DNA from: Paenibacillus sanguinis 2301083 = DSM 16941
GTDB taxonomy: Bacteria > Bacillota > Bacilli > Paenibacillales > Paenibacillaceae
Length of the DNA stretch: 64,000 nucleotides
NCBI RefSeq assembly: GCF_000374825.1
Contig: NZ_KB895382.1
Coordinates: 1 to 64,000, forward strand
Reading direction: 5' to 3'
The notes beneath the pieces were generated by a model. The model saw nothing but the letters and a program-made list of their open reading frames with translations, had not been told where the DNA came from and ran no database searches. This document shows positions 24,725 through 33,114 of the stretch, one piece after another; position 1 is the stretch's first letter, and each line of letters begins with the position of its first letter. Both the position numbers and the translations under genes were made by a program.

Positions 24725-25057
24725 TCAATATGATATTTGTAAAAACTTGCAGCCCGTAGGCGCAGCGAATTCATGCCAGGTGCCCGCCGGGATAATAATT
24801 GAGGCCCCAGCGGATAAGTGGCAGGCTTGCTGCTCTACCAGCATATTTACTTCTCCCTCCAGCACATGGATAAGCTTGGTTAAGGGAGAGGTCTCCGAGC
24901 TGATGGTTTCCTCCCGGTCCATAGCATAAAGCACCCATTCCTGCGAGATAGACGGAGAAGGGGCTGGCAATGATAAAATGCGGCTCGCGATTCGTCCAGG
25001 CTTGATCGCTATGAGTTCCTTTAGATCGAACACCGTATGGGTTGGTAGTTTGTTCAT
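24725..25057 (-). CDS. Cupin-domain protein B, first gene of the operon
   Basis: This 110-residue cupin has motif 2 IIPAGTWHEFAAP and a degenerate motif 1 with few metal ligands, so it may sense or bind a ligand rather than catalyse. It is similar in layout to cupin A (both start with a short tail reading T/SEVIDLK or TVFDLKELIAI), suggesting an old duplication. ATG 25057 follows GGGAGGAAAAC. The gene is divergent from the Crp/Fnr regulator, with palindromic operators in between. Confidence 0.8.
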   Translation of the reverse strand: MNKLPTHTVFDLKELIAIKPGRIASRILSLPAPSPSISQEWVLYAMDREETISSETSPLTKLIHVLEGEVNMLVEQQACHLSAGASIIIPAGTWHEFAAPTGCKFLQISY

Positions 25058-25098
25058 GTTTTCCTCCCTGCTGCTATTGAAGGCTGGCCTTCATCTGG

Positions 25099-25134
25099 TA
25101 TAATGAGAGATATATAATGAGAATCGTTCTCATT
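25099..25134. promoter_or_regulatory. Divergent promoter with a Fur-like palindrome
   Basis: Two TATAAT elements reading right (25099-25104, with an extended TGG, and 25113-25118) are followed by AATGAGAATCGTTCTCATT (25116-25134), an 8-3-8 palindrome resembling a 19-bp Fur-type box. A Fur-family repressor bound here would cover the second -10. Confidence 0.5.
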
Positions 25135-25166
25135 TAGTGAATTGTAACAGAAGAGGCAGGATATTT

Positions 25167-25184
25167 CTGTTGCCATGGCAACAG
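25167..25184. promoter_or_regulatory. Perfect 18-bp palindrome before the Crp/Fnr gene
   Basis: CTGTTGCCATGGCAACAG is a perfect palindrome that ends at the ribosome site of the regulator gene. The TTGCC-N2-GGCAA core is arranged like a Crp/Fnr half-site pair, though not the classical FNR or CRP sequence. It may be an autoregulatory operator. Confidence 0.45.
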
Positions 25185-25197
25185 GAGGTGAACAGGT

Positions 25198-25884
25198 ATG
25201 CAACAGGAATTGAACATTATCGGCAAGACGGCCTTGTTCAGAGGATTTACGGGAAATGAAGTATTTATGGCCGTGAATTGCCTTGAGGGTAATGTAAAGG
25301 AATATGCTAAAAAAGAAGTGATCTTTCGGCCCGATGAGGTATTGGATGCGGTAGGGATTATTTTGAGCGGGCAGGTGTTGCTGTGCAAGGAGAATATCTC
25401 CGGCATGCGCCTGATCTTCTCGGAGCTGGAAGCTGGGGACATTCTGGGAGAGACGGCGCTCAGGACCAAGCGGGAGCATAGTGGGTACGAGGCGATAGCT
25501 GGTGCGGCATGCAGGATCTTGTTCATCCGAATCCATAAAATCGTGCGCCCCGGTGGGCAAACCTGTCAACTGCGGGGGCGCATTATTGAGAATATGATGG
25601 CCTTGCTGCTGGAGAATAACCGTTCCATGTATCATAAGCTGGACATCGTCTCCCACAAATCACTGCGGGACCGGATTTTGCATTATCTCAGCTTGCAAGC
25701 CAAAAAGAGCAATGCGCTTGCCTTCGACATTCCCTTCTCGCGCAGCGATCTGGCGGATTACTTAAACGTAGACCGCAGCGCGTTATCTCGGGAGTTGCAG
25801 CGTATGGCGGAGGATGGCCTGATTCGTTTTGCCAAGAATCACTTTGAATTGCTGGATGCGGATCAAGGGCTGGACTATGCTTGA
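25198..25884 (+). CDS. Crp/Fnr-family transcriptional regulator
   Basis: This 228-residue regulator has an N-terminal cyclic-nucleotide-binding-like barrel (about 15-130) and a C-terminal HTH with recognition segment SRSDLADYLNVDRSALSRELQRM. It has no Fnr-type N-terminal cysteine cluster; one Cys near the start (NCLEG) and Cys in the barrel could bind heme or metal. It is divergent from the cupin-methyltransferase-ABC operon, which it presumably controls. ATG 25198 follows AGGAGGTGAACAGGT. Confidence 0.87.
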   Translation: MQQELNIIGKTALFRGFTGNEVFMAVNCLEGNVKEYAKKEVIFRPDEVLDAVGIILSGQVLLCKENISGMRLIFSELEAGDILGETALRTKREHSGYEAIAGAACRILFIRIHKIVRPGGQTCQLRGRIIENMMALLLENNRSMYHKLDIVSHKSLRDRILHYLSLQAKKSNALAFDIPFSRSDLADYLNVDRSALSRELQRMAEDGLIRFAKNHFELLDADQGLDYA

Positions 25885-25957
25885 TGTTTAGGAGGCAACG
25901 GGCTATAACTAAAGCCTAAAGTCTATAACAACATGTATGCCGAGACCCTTAGGCTCA

Positions 25958-26980
25958 TTAGCCTTTCAATGCTGACCACTGGGTTAGCAGCTTCTGCTCA
26001 TCAAGCTCATACCCGATGACCACCAGATAATGCGGACCGCGATAGGTGCTGGACTCGTAGCGGAGCTGCTTGCCGACATATTGGATCAGCGTAACGTTCC
26101 CTGAGCTGCTTACCGGGAGGTATCCCTTGGCCCGAAGGACCTGGCTCCCTTGGGCCTTGAGGAATTTCCCCAGTTCCCTTAACGAGAAGGCCGTAGACTG
26201 AATGACGGGGAGATAAATGCTCTGAATGCGGGAGAAGGACGCGTTGTGTTGATGAGCTTGTTCATTCCCCTGTATATGAGCGGCGCTTGGGGAGCTGTGA
26301 TGGTGTTGATGAGGTGCCGATACGACCTTAAGCCGGCTGGTAGACCTCGCCGAAAGCTGAAGGGGGAGCAGCCCCTCCAGTATGAAATCTCCCTCGATTT
26401 TTGCTTGAACTGTATGATAAATGGAAGCTGAGTCATTATGCTTGCGAATGATTTGCGTCACTTTGGTTAGCTGAGCTGGAGAGATCAGGTCGGTTTTATT
26501 GAGCAAGATCAGGTCAGCTACGCTCATTTGCCGCCGCAGCGTGTGAACAAGCTGCTTGTCAGAGGCAAAGATGCTGTTGTAATCCAGCGCATTTTCGCCA
26601 TCGATGACCGTCACGATCCGGTGAAGGCGCACCTTATCCAGAAGCCCGGGTTCACTCATGGCATCTACAACCTCCTCCGGATTGGCAACTCCCGTGAGTT
26701 CCACGATGATGACGTCGGGAGCGAGGGCCAGCAGCCCTTCCAACGAACCGGTAATCTCGCTTTTTTTGCTACAACAAATACATCCGTCAAACAGCTTTTC
26801 CAGCGGTACATCCTTCGTCGCTTCCGCCAGAATGCGGCCATCCACATCCGCTTTGCCCAACTCGTTCATAAGAATGGCCGGCTTAAGCTGTCTGCCATAA
26901 GCTTGCTTGATCAGCTCCAGGAGCAGCGTGGTTTTGCCGCTGCCCAGAAAGCCGCTGAGAATAATGACCGGTGTCTTCAT
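25958..26980 (-). CDS. COG0523 GTPase, permease-linked type
   Basis: This 340-residue G3E GTPase has P-loop GFLGSGKT at 10-17, CICC at 67-70 and the base motif NKTD. A His-rich linker (HQHHHSS ... HQHN) separates the GTPase from the CobW_C domain at about residues 225-250 and could hold several metal ions. It differs clearly from the two ZagA-like paralogs in this window and is last in a leftward operon with a TIGR03943 protein and a permease under a Zur box. A zinc role is inferred from that control. Confidence 0.88.
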   Translation of the reverse strand: MKTPVIILSGFLGSGKTTLLLELIKQAYGRQLKPAILMNELGKADVDGRILAEATKDVPLEKLFDGCICCSKKSEITGSLEGLLALAPDVIIVELTGVANPEEVVDAMSEPGLLDKVRLHRIVTVIDGENALDYNSIFASDKQLVHTLRRQMSVADLILLNKTDLISPAQLTKVTQIIRKHNDSASIYHTVQAKIEGDFILEGLLPLQLSARSTSRLKVVSAPHQHHHSSPSAAHIQGNEQAHQHNASFSRIQSIYLPVIQSTAFSLRELGKFLKAQGSQVLRAKGYLPVSSSGNVTLIQYVGKQLRYESSTYRGPHYLVVIGYELDEQKLLTQWSALKG

Positions 26981-27001
26981 CTCTTGCTCCCTCCTTGCAA
27001 T

Positions 27002-28012
27002 TTAATCTACCGAAGCATTCAGAAAGTCAAAGTTAGGATATATATATGGGTTGTCCGGGGCTTCAATGACACTCGATTCAGATACATCAATCTTGATGAT
27101 GACGTTGCCGTTATATTCCGTTTGTCCAAGCGTACCCTTCAGCTTCACCCACGTTTCATCCTCGAGTTCAGGGGCACCTTCGTATTCCGCTAATACTCCG
27201 TAAGGCGTGGCATCTGCTGTACAGCATTGGACCGCGATGCGGCCAATAACGAATTGATGCTCCGCAAGCCCCGATTCCCGATAAATGAACCCGTTAATTT
27301 CAATCTCTTTGCCCATAAAGGCTTCCTTGAAGGTAACGATGGAAGAGAGCACCTCCATATAAATGTCGGGTCTGACCTCAATCATCGGCAGGACGTAAAG
27401 ACGTTTGGCCAATTCAGCCAAGTCGCGGCTGAAATCGTCCTCGGCCACGAACAATTGGTCCAGATCCTCTTCGGTGGGCGGGGAGGGAGTTGTTGTTTCA
27501 TTGTTCATCAGACCATCTCCCGCCTCTCCCGCTTCCGTCGATTCGGTTGAATCGGCAGCATCATCCATAGCAACCGCAGGTTGAGCTGGCTGAGCTGGCT
27601 GAGCGGGTCCGCCGCCATAGGCGGGAGCAACCGCACTAAGGATGATCCCTTTCTTGCTGGCAAAGGAACCGCCCAAAACGGTATCAGGAAGCAGGAAGCC
27701 CAGCAATAGCGGGAGAGCAATCAGTCCGTACAGCAAGCTGGCCCTCGGCCATGACTTAGCTGGAGGTGTGCTGCAGCAGTCGCACTCTACGACAGATCCC
27801 TTGTAGGTACGGTAGGCCAGGAAGCCCTGAATGACGGCCAAGGCATACATGAACAGGGCAGATGCTCCAACCAGCGGCCGGATGCGTTCCCCAATATAAA
27901 GCTGAAGGCTGTTGGTTTCGACCAGGTAGGCAATGTAGACGGATATGCCTAACAAAATAACCGTTCTGATGCTGTAATGAACTACGGTGGCGGTTTGTGG
28001 TTTGCTGTTCAT
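27002..28012 (-). CDS. TIGR03943 family membrane protein (YcgQ-like)
   Basis: This 336-residue protein has two N-terminal spans, a CDCC motif after the second (about residue 80), a further span or two, a Pro/Ala-Gln low-complexity linker, and a C-terminal extracytoplasmic OB-like domain with CCTADATPYG. It is the usual partner of the YcgR-type permease; together they are thought to move metal or a metal ligand. The frame opens at 28060, but ATG 28012 with AAAAAGGAGGTTCGCT is used. It sits 14 bases from its upstream partner. Confidence 0.85.
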   Translation of the reverse strand: MNSKPQTATVVHYSIRTVILLGISVYIAYLVETNSLQLYIGERIRPLVGASALFMYALAVIQGFLAYRTYKGSVVECDCCSTPPAKSWPRASLLYGLIALPLLLGFLLPDTVLGGSFASKKGIILSAVAPAYGGGPAQPAQPAQPAVAMDDAADSTESTEAGEAGDGLMNNETTTPSPPTEEDLDQLFVAEDDFSRDLAELAKRLYVLPMIEVRPDIYMEVLSSIVTFKEAFMGKEIEINGFIYRESGLAEHQFVIGRIAVQCCTADATPYGVLAEYEGAPELEDETWVKLKGTLGQTEYNGNVIIKIDVSESSVIEAPDNPYIYPNFDFLNASVD

Positions 28013-28026
28013 AGCGAACCTCCTTT

Positions 28027-28962
28027 TTACGAAAATGTTCTGAGGAACAATTGATCCCATCCGATGCTGAGCGCGAGCACCACGATTATGATGATAGCCC
28101 CCAGTGTCATCACAAATTTGGTCTTGAACACGGACAACAGCATCAAGGTCCCTTTGAAGTCGAGCATCGGCCCAAGCACCAAAAAGGTAATCAGTGAGCC
28201 GGTGGCAAAGGTTCCGGTAAAGGAGGAGGCCACGAAGGCGTCCGAAGTCGAGCAGATCGAGAGAATATAGGCAAATGCCCCCATCATCAAATGAGAGGAC
28301 AGCGGACCGTTGCCATAAGCCATCAGTTGCCCGGTATTTACGAAGGTATGAATCAATGCGGTAATCAGGGCTCCTAATGTCAAATATTTGCTCATTTCAA
28401 AAAACTCATTGGACATATGCATGGACAACGAGGTGATTTTCCCCGTCCAACCCTGATGCTGCAAGCTGCGATTTTCATCCTCTTGGTAGAGGGACTCCAG
28501 ATTCCAGCGCAGCGGCTGATAACGGATAAAGCGGTAAACGATGAGCCCAATGATCAAGGCTGCGAGAAAGGCCAGCCCCATGCGGGAGTAAAGCACCTCC
28601 GGACGGCTGCGGAATGCGGTATATGTAGCGAAAAAAACGACGGGATTGAGTATCGGCCCGCTCAAAATAAAGACGACGGCAATATACACGGGCATGCCTT
28701 TAGCGATCAGACGACGAATGACCGGCACCATGCCGCATTCACAGATCGGGAACAACACGCCGAAGAAGCAGGCAAACAAAATACCAAGCACAGGATTTCG
28801 GGGGATCAGGCGCGAGATTAACTTTTCCGAGACAAATAGCTGTACCAGGGAGGAGGATAACACTCCCAGCAAAATGAATGGCAGAGCTTCAAGAAAGATG
28901 CTGATAAATATAGTCTTGAAGGTGAGCAGGTCGTTAGCAAGACCGTTAGGAAGCGATGACAT
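28027..28962 (-). CDS. Permease (YcgR/DUF318 family)
   Basis: This membrane protein of 311 residues has about eight to ten spans in two halves. Conserved blocks include EALPFILLGVLSSS, FPICECGMVPVIRRL and STSDAFVASS, which mark the DUF318 permease family. ATG 28962 has AAGGAG ten bases upstream; the earlier ATG 28980 is less likely. First gene of the Zur-box operon that continues with the TIGR03943 protein and a COG0523 GTPase. In Bacillus the ycgQ-ycgR pair is a comparable unit; the transported species is not established. Confidence 0.87.
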   Translation of the reverse strand: MSSLPNGLANDLLTFKTIFISIFLEALPFILLGVLSSSLVQLFVSEKLISRLIPRNPVLGILFACFFGVLFPICECGMVPVIRRLIAKGMPVYIAVVFILSGPILNPVVFFATYTAFRSRPEVLYSRMGLAFLAALIIGLIVYRFIRYQPLRWNLESLYQEDENRSLQHQGWTGKITSLSMHMSNEFFEMSKYLTLGALITALIHTFVNTGQLMAYGNGPLSSHLMMGAFAYILSICSTSDAFVASSFTGTFATGSLITFLVLGPMLDFKGTLMLLSVFKTKFVMTLGAIIIIVVLALSIGWDQLFLRTFS

Positions 28963-29007
28963 GAGGTGAGGCTCCTTCATTAAGTAAAGATAAACGATTC
29001 GCCTTTC

Positions 29008-29036
29008 ATTTTAATCGTAATGACTACAAATAACAA
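29008..29036 (-). promoter_or_regulatory. Zur-box promoter of the leftward permease operon
   Basis: Reading left, TTGTTA (29036-29031), a 17-base spacer and TAAAAT (29013-29008). The spacer holds TTGTAGTCATTACGA (29015-29029), which matches 12 of 14 defined Zur positions. Bound Zur would occlude RNA polymerase. Confidence 0.75.
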
Positions 29037-29091
29037 GAGGATTAAGCGAAGAAAAGTGGCAGGAGAGGCTTTATTAATCGTTAGTTAACAG

Positions 29092-29143
29092 TTGACAAAG
29101 AAAAGAGAAAATTATTATACTGATTACATCGTAAAAATTACGA
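29092..29143 (+). promoter_or_regulatory. Zur-box promoter of the DUF3024-AAA-FMO-COG0523 operon
   Basis: TTGACA (29092-29097), an 18-base spacer and TATACT (29116-29121) are followed by TCGTAAAAATTACGA (29129-29143), identical to the box at rpmG. With the box at 29015 it makes a divergent, doubly Zur-controlled region. Confidence 0.88.
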
Positions 29144-29244
29144 TTAAATCAAATCAGAATAACAGCATTGTGGTAAAAAAGCTGCTGAAGAGCGAGCCTT
29201 ATTCGCTCATTACTATTCTAGACTGACGGGAGGAACGTAGGGGA

Positions 29245-29628
29245 ATGCGCTGGAGTCCGGAGTTAAAGGTGGATGAATTGACGGTCCGCAGGGTAGAGCG
29301 GATTTTGGAGGGCTACATAGAAGCAAAGGTTCCGCGAGAGGTGCGTTCCTCTGTCCGTTTGACCTATGAGTGGAAGGCTGAGGGCTTGACCCTGATGGAA
29401 GAAAGACCCGACGCGCAGGGCCGGAGGTGGCATGGCATAGCGGTTGCTCGCTTTGTTCCGGAACAAGGCCGATGGCGCGTATATGCCCGGAATCCCGTCC
29501 AGGGCTGGGAACGGGTTCCATCGATTTTGCCCTCTGCGGACTTTGAATGTCAGCTGGAGCAGGTCGAACTGGATATGGACGGCCTATTTTGGCCTGTATT
29601 GGATGCGGACGAGGCCGAGCTGATGTAA
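29245..29628 (+). CDS. DUF3024-like protein
   Basis: This 127-residue soluble protein starts MRWSPELKVDELTVRRVERILEG-type sequence (a helical region) and continues with EVRSSVRLTYEW, TLMEERP, VARFVPEQGRWRVYARN and a final GLFWP. This order fits the DUF3024 family, whose function is unknown. No cysteines or signal peptide. It is the first gene after the perfect Zur box at 29129, so it should be made under zinc starvation. A hairpin repeat follows before the next gene, which could affect readthrough. The ribosome site is GGGAGGAACGTAGGGGA. Confidence 0.7.
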   Translation: MRWSPELKVDELTVRRVERILEGYIEAKVPREVRSSVRLTYEWKAEGLTLMEERPDAQGRRWHGIAVARFVPEQGRWRVYARNPVQGWERVPSILPSADFECQLEQVELDMDGLFWPVLDADEAELM

Positions 29629-29637
29629 ATGGATTAA

Positions 29638-29740
29638 AAGTGTGGTGAACCAGTTGCCGGAGAGCCGGTATGTATGGTGCTGAAGCAGCGAGTGTAAGCC
29701 CATATCGGTCGCAGGCTCCCCTTAGTTCACCATGCTTTCT
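29638..29740. repeat. Dispersed hairpin element, copy 1
   Basis: About 100 bases fold into one long imperfect hairpin: AAGTGTGGTGAAC at the left pairs with GTTCACCATGCTT at the right, with an inner GAGCC/GGCTC pair. The right half (CAGCGAGTGTAAGCCCATATCGG onward) is clearly related to 33473-33528. It lies between the DUF3024 and AAA genes. Confidence 0.75.
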
Positions 29741-29757
29741 AAAGGAGAAGCTGGTAG

Positions 29758-30579
29758 ATGAGCAACAAGAAGACTACAAATTTTCGCCTGCCCCGATCCA
29801 AGGGAACGGATGTGGCGACTTATTATACTCCCAAGGAATGTGAACGCAAGGTTAGGCGGATTGTATTTGCCCCGGTGAACCGTCAAATCGTGGAAGAATT
29901 CATTACGATCATAGGGATGAAGGAGAAATTCGAGCATTACGAGGTTCCGGTACCGAACAAAATAGTTATGTTTGGGCCGCCGGGAACCGGTAAGACGCTG
30001 ACGGCCTTCTACATTGCCGCCCGATTGGGTCTTCCGCTGATTGTGGTAAGACTGGACGCCATCATCCATAGTCATCTTGGAGAGACAGGAAGCAACCTTC
30101 GCAAGGTATTCGATTATGCCAAGACCACACCCTGCGTGTTGTTCCTCGATGAGTTCGATGCGGTTGGGCGAACGCGGGACAACAATGATGAGGTGAAGGA
30201 AATGTCCAGGGTGGTCAACACGCTGCTTCAGTGCCTGGATGAATTTGAGGGCGATAGCATCTTTATGGCGGCCACCAATTTAGAGGAGGAGCTGGATCAA
30301 GCCATCTGGCGGCGTTTTGATACGAAGATGACTTATGCGATGCCGGATGATGCCCAGCGCAGCGAATTTCTCACCTTGCTCCTGAACGGGTTCGAGCAGG
30401 CAGAGCCCATGCATGAGACGGCCTCCGGGCTACTGGGCGGGTGCAGCTTCGCCGATATGGAGCAAATTGTGCTGAAGGCCAAGCGCAAGGCTATTATTGA
30501 GGACGGTGCGTTGTCCGGGCGGCATTTGCAGGAGGCTTATACAGAATACAAGCCGCAATTATGGACGGCAGGAACGTGA
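29758..30579 (+). CDS. AAA-family ATPase
   Basis: This 273-residue protein has a single AAA module: Walker A GPPGTGKT 73-80, pore-like region after IVVRLDAIIHSHLGE, Walker B CVLFLDEFDAVG near 126-134, sensor AATN 171-174 and arginine fingers RR at 185-186. There is no protease domain or membrane anchor, so it is a stand-alone remodelling ATPase of FtsH/Cdc48-like sequence. The N-terminal 35 residues with one Cys may bind a partner. Operon position behind a Zur box and before an FMO-like protein suggests work on a zinc-starvation client. ATG 29758 follows AAAGGAGAAGCTGGTAG. Confidence 0.85.
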   Translation: MSNKKTTNFRLPRSKGTDVATYYTPKECERKVRRIVFAPVNRQIVEEFITIIGMKEKFEHYEVPVPNKIVMFGPPGTGKTLTAFYIAARLGLPLIVVRLDAIIHSHLGETGSNLRKVFDYAKTTPCVLFLDEFDAVGRTRDNNDEVKEMSRVVNTLLQCLDEFEGDSIFMAATNLEEELDQAIWRRFDTKMTYAMPDDAQRSEFLTLLLNGFEQAEPMHETASGLLGGCSFADMEQIVLKAKRKAIIEDGALSGRHLQEAYTEYKPQLWTAGT

Positions 30580-30596
30580 GAGGAGGCACAGGTATC

Positions 30597-31730
30597 ATGG
30601 AAGAATCATGGGATTGTATCATTGTAGGCGGTGGTGCGGCGGGTATCGGATTAGGGTGCTTGCTGCAAGAGCTCAATATCCCCCGATTTACGATCCTGGA
30701 GCGGGGAAGCATTGGAGCATCCTTTCGCATGTGGCCCCGGGAAATGCGCATGATCACGCCTTCCTTTACGGGAAATGCCTACGGCATTCTTGATCTTAAT
30801 GCGGTGAGCCTGAACACATCTCCAGCGTATACCCTGGGGACGGAGCATCCTTCGGGTGAGCAATATGCTCAATATTTGCAGGCGGTGGCCGAATATAAGC
30901 AGCTTCCGGTACGGACCGGGGTTGATGTGGCGGCCATACACCCTCAGCCGGAAGGCGGATTTGTCTTGGAGGCCTCAGCCGGAACGATGTACAGCACGTA
31001 CGTCATTTGGGCGGCGGGTGAATTTCAGTATCCCGAGCTAGGCGGCTTCCCCGGTGCTGAATATGCTATTCACAGCAGTCTGATTCCGACCTGGGCAGAT
31101 CTGGAGGGCGAGGAGCATTTGATTATCGGGGGCTATGAAAGTGGCGCCGATGCGGCGATACATCTAGCCCGGCTTGGCCGGAAGGTAACGCTCATTGACC
31201 GCAATACCCGCTGGATGGCCAAGGGCAGCAGTGATCCGAGCATGGAGCTATCCCCGTTTACCAAGGATCGCTTACGGGAAATACCGGATGGCCAGGTGGA
31301 GCTTATGGCAGGTTATGAGGTGCGATGGATTGAACCAGCCGAGGATCATAAGGGCTATCTGGTTTATGTTGAAGGGGCCTCCGGGGAAAGCCGCATGCTG
31401 AAGACCGCTTTACCTCCCATTCTAGCGGCTGGATTTCGGGGCAGCCTGGACCTGATTGCTGATCTGTTGGAGCAGGGTGAGAATGGTATGGTGCGGCTGA
31501 ATGAGTTCGACGAGTCGACGGCGACACCGGGGCTATTCGTGGCCGGGCCCAGTGTGCGGCATAAGCATTTGGTCTTTTGCTTCATTTACAAGTTCAGACA
31601 ACGCTTTGGTGTGGTAGCGGGGGAGATTGCCAGCCGGATGGGGCTGGATACTAAGGTGCTGGACGAATACTCTCGTCAAGGCATGCTGCTGACAGACCTG
31701 AGCTGTTGCGAAGAGAACTGTCAATGTTAA
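30597..31730 (+). CDS. FMO/thioredoxin reductase-like flavoprotein with Cys-rich tail
   Basis: This 377-residue oxidoreductase has an FAD motif CIIVGGGAAGIGLG at 7-20 and a second nucleotide motif LIIGGYESGADAA at about 175-187. The IGASFRMWP region resembles flavin monooxygenases. It lacks a CxxC redox pair in the core but ends in SCCEENCQC, five cysteines in the last nine residues with one adjacent pair, which could bind metal. An upstream Met at 30561 overlaps the AAA gene; ATG 30597 after AGAGGAGGCACAGGTATC is used. It is cotranscribed with the AAA ATPase. Substrate unknown. Confidence 0.82.
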   Translation: MEESWDCIIVGGGAAGIGLGCLLQELNIPRFTILERGSIGASFRMWPREMRMITPSFTGNAYGILDLNAVSLNTSPAYTLGTEHPSGEQYAQYLQAVAEYKQLPVRTGVDVAAIHPQPEGGFVLEASAGTMYSTYVIWAAGEFQYPELGGFPGAEYAIHSSLIPTWADLEGEEHLIIGGYESGADAAIHLARLGRKVTLIDRNTRWMAKGSSDPSMELSPFTKDRLREIPDGQVELMAGYEVRWIEPAEDHKGYLVYVEGASGESRMLKTALPPILAAGFRGSLDLIADLLEQGENGMVRLNEFDESTATPGLFVAGPSVRHKHLVFCFIYKFRQRFGVVAGEIASRMGLDTKVLDEYSRQGMLLTDLSCCEENCQC

Positions 31731-31832
31731 TGGCCAGCCAAGTTATACTCAATAACAATTTTTTTGAACAAGAGAAATTTGTGAACAACAACGATTATAA
31801 GAACGTTTTCTCGTCGGCTTCTTTGCATGAGT

Positions 31833-31849
31833 TATAAGCTCAGCTTATA
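31833..31849. promoter_or_regulatory. 17-bp palindrome upstream of a COG0523 gene
   Basis: TATAAGCT-C-AGCTTATA is an 8-1-8 perfect palindrome 54 bases before the start. It is not a Zur box. It could be another operator, or a weak hairpin in the operon transcript. Confidence 0.4.
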
Positions 31850-31902
31850 TAGCATGATGAGGATTTTTCCGATAAATTCAGAAAAAAGGAGCTGCATCAG
31901 GT

Positions 31903-33114
31903 ATGAACGTACCCGTTCGCGAGGTGGAGAAGGAGCAGGATAAAATCCCGGTGACGGTCTTGAGCGGCTATTTGGGCGCAGGCAAGACGACCGTTCTAAA
32001 CCATGTGCTGAATAATCGGGAAGGGCTGAGAGTTGCGGTTATCGTTAACGACCTTAGTGAGGTGAATATCGATGCCGATCTGGTTCGTGATGGAGGAGGC
32101 TTGAGCCGCACCGAAGAGAAGCTGGTCGAGATGTCCAATGGCTGCATTTGCTGTACACTGCGGGATGATTTGCTGCAGGAGGTGGAGCGCCTGGCCCGGG
32201 AGAAGCGATTTGACTATATTTTGATCGAATCGACGGGAATTGGGGAGCCGTTGCCGGTGGCTCAGACTTTTACATATGTAGACGAGGATCAAGGGATTGA
32301 TTTATCAAGCTTGACCCGGTTGGACTGCATGGTGACGGTCGTGGATGCCTATCATTTCTGGCAGGATTACCATACCAGGGAGACCTTGCGGGATCGCAGC
32401 CAGCAGGCGGGGGAGGAGGATACCCGGGGCGTTGTTCACCTGCTGATCGATCAGGTTGAATTCTGCGATGTCTTGATTATCAACAAATGCGATATGGTAA
32501 GTGAAGCTGAGCTGGACCAGTTGGAGCAGGCTTTGCGAAGCTTGCAGCCGAGAGCTAAAATGATTCGCACCAGCCATGGCAAGGTGGATCCGAAGGAGAT
32601 TTTGAATACGCGTCTGTTTGATTTTGAGGCAGCCAGCACATCGGCGGGGTGGATCAGGGAGCTGCAACAGGAGCATCATACGCCGGAGACTGAGGAATAT
32701 GGCATCAATTCGTTTGTCTATGTCCGGAAGGTTCCGTTTCATCCCAAACGGCTGCTGCAATGGCTCGCCACATGGCCTAAAGAGGTGGTGCGCTCCAAGG
32801 GGCTGATGTGGATTGCCACTCGCAACAATCTGGCGATCTCCTTCAGCCAGGCAGGCGTATCCCGCCAGCTTTCGCCAGCCGGATTATGGGTAGCGGCGCT
32901 GTCGGAGGAAGAACGGCTCGCTTATTTCGGCAGTGAATACCCCAAGACGCCGGACTGGGATGAGATATGGGGAGACCGAATTACCAAGCTTGTCTTCATC
33001 GGCGTGGGCCTGGAGCGGGAGCGGATAATCCGCAGTCTGGATGAGGCCTTGCTGACGGATGCGGAAATGCAGAGCAATTGGCGTGAGCTTGACGACCCGT
33101 TGCCGCCGTTTTAG
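31903..33114 (+). CDS. COG0523 GTPase, second ZagA/YciC-like paralog
   Basis: This 403-residue GTPase has P-loop GYLGAGKT at 22-29 and CICC at 81-84, followed by TLRDDLL and NKCD. The CobW_C region ([18 protein letters not shown]) and the ending LLTDAEMQ are shared with the gene at 16098. It is the fourth gene after the Zur box at 29129; the 172-base gap before it holds no Zur box, so it probably relies on readthrough or on an unrecognised promoter. Role inferred: GTP-dependent zinc delivery. ATG follows AAAAAAGGAGCTGCATCAGGT. Confidence 0.9.
   Translation: MNVPVREVEKEQDKIPVTVLSGYLGAGKTTVLNHVLNNREGLRVAVIVNDLSEVNIDADLVRDGGGLSRTEEKLVEMSNGCICCTLRDDLLQEVERLAREKRFDYILIESTGIGEPLPVAQTFTYVDEDQGIDLSSLTRLDCMVTVVDAYHFWQDYHTRETLRDRSQQAGEEDTRGVVHLLIDQVEFCDVLIINKCDMVSEAELDQLEQALRSLQPRAKMIRTSHGKVDPKEILNTRLFDFEAASTSAGWIRELQQEHHTPETEEYGINSFVYVRKVPFHPKRLLQWLATWPKEVVRSKGLMWIATRNNLAISFSQAGVSRQLSPAGLWVAALSEEERLAYFGSEYPKTPDWDEIWGDRITKLVFIGVGLERERIIRSLDEALLTDAEMQSNWRELDDPLPPF

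Noticed and set aside
31731-31902. Zur box before the COG0523 gene at 31903
   Set aside because: I looked for TCGTAAnnnTTACGA-like sequence; the best stretch (ACGATTATAAGAACG) does not fit.
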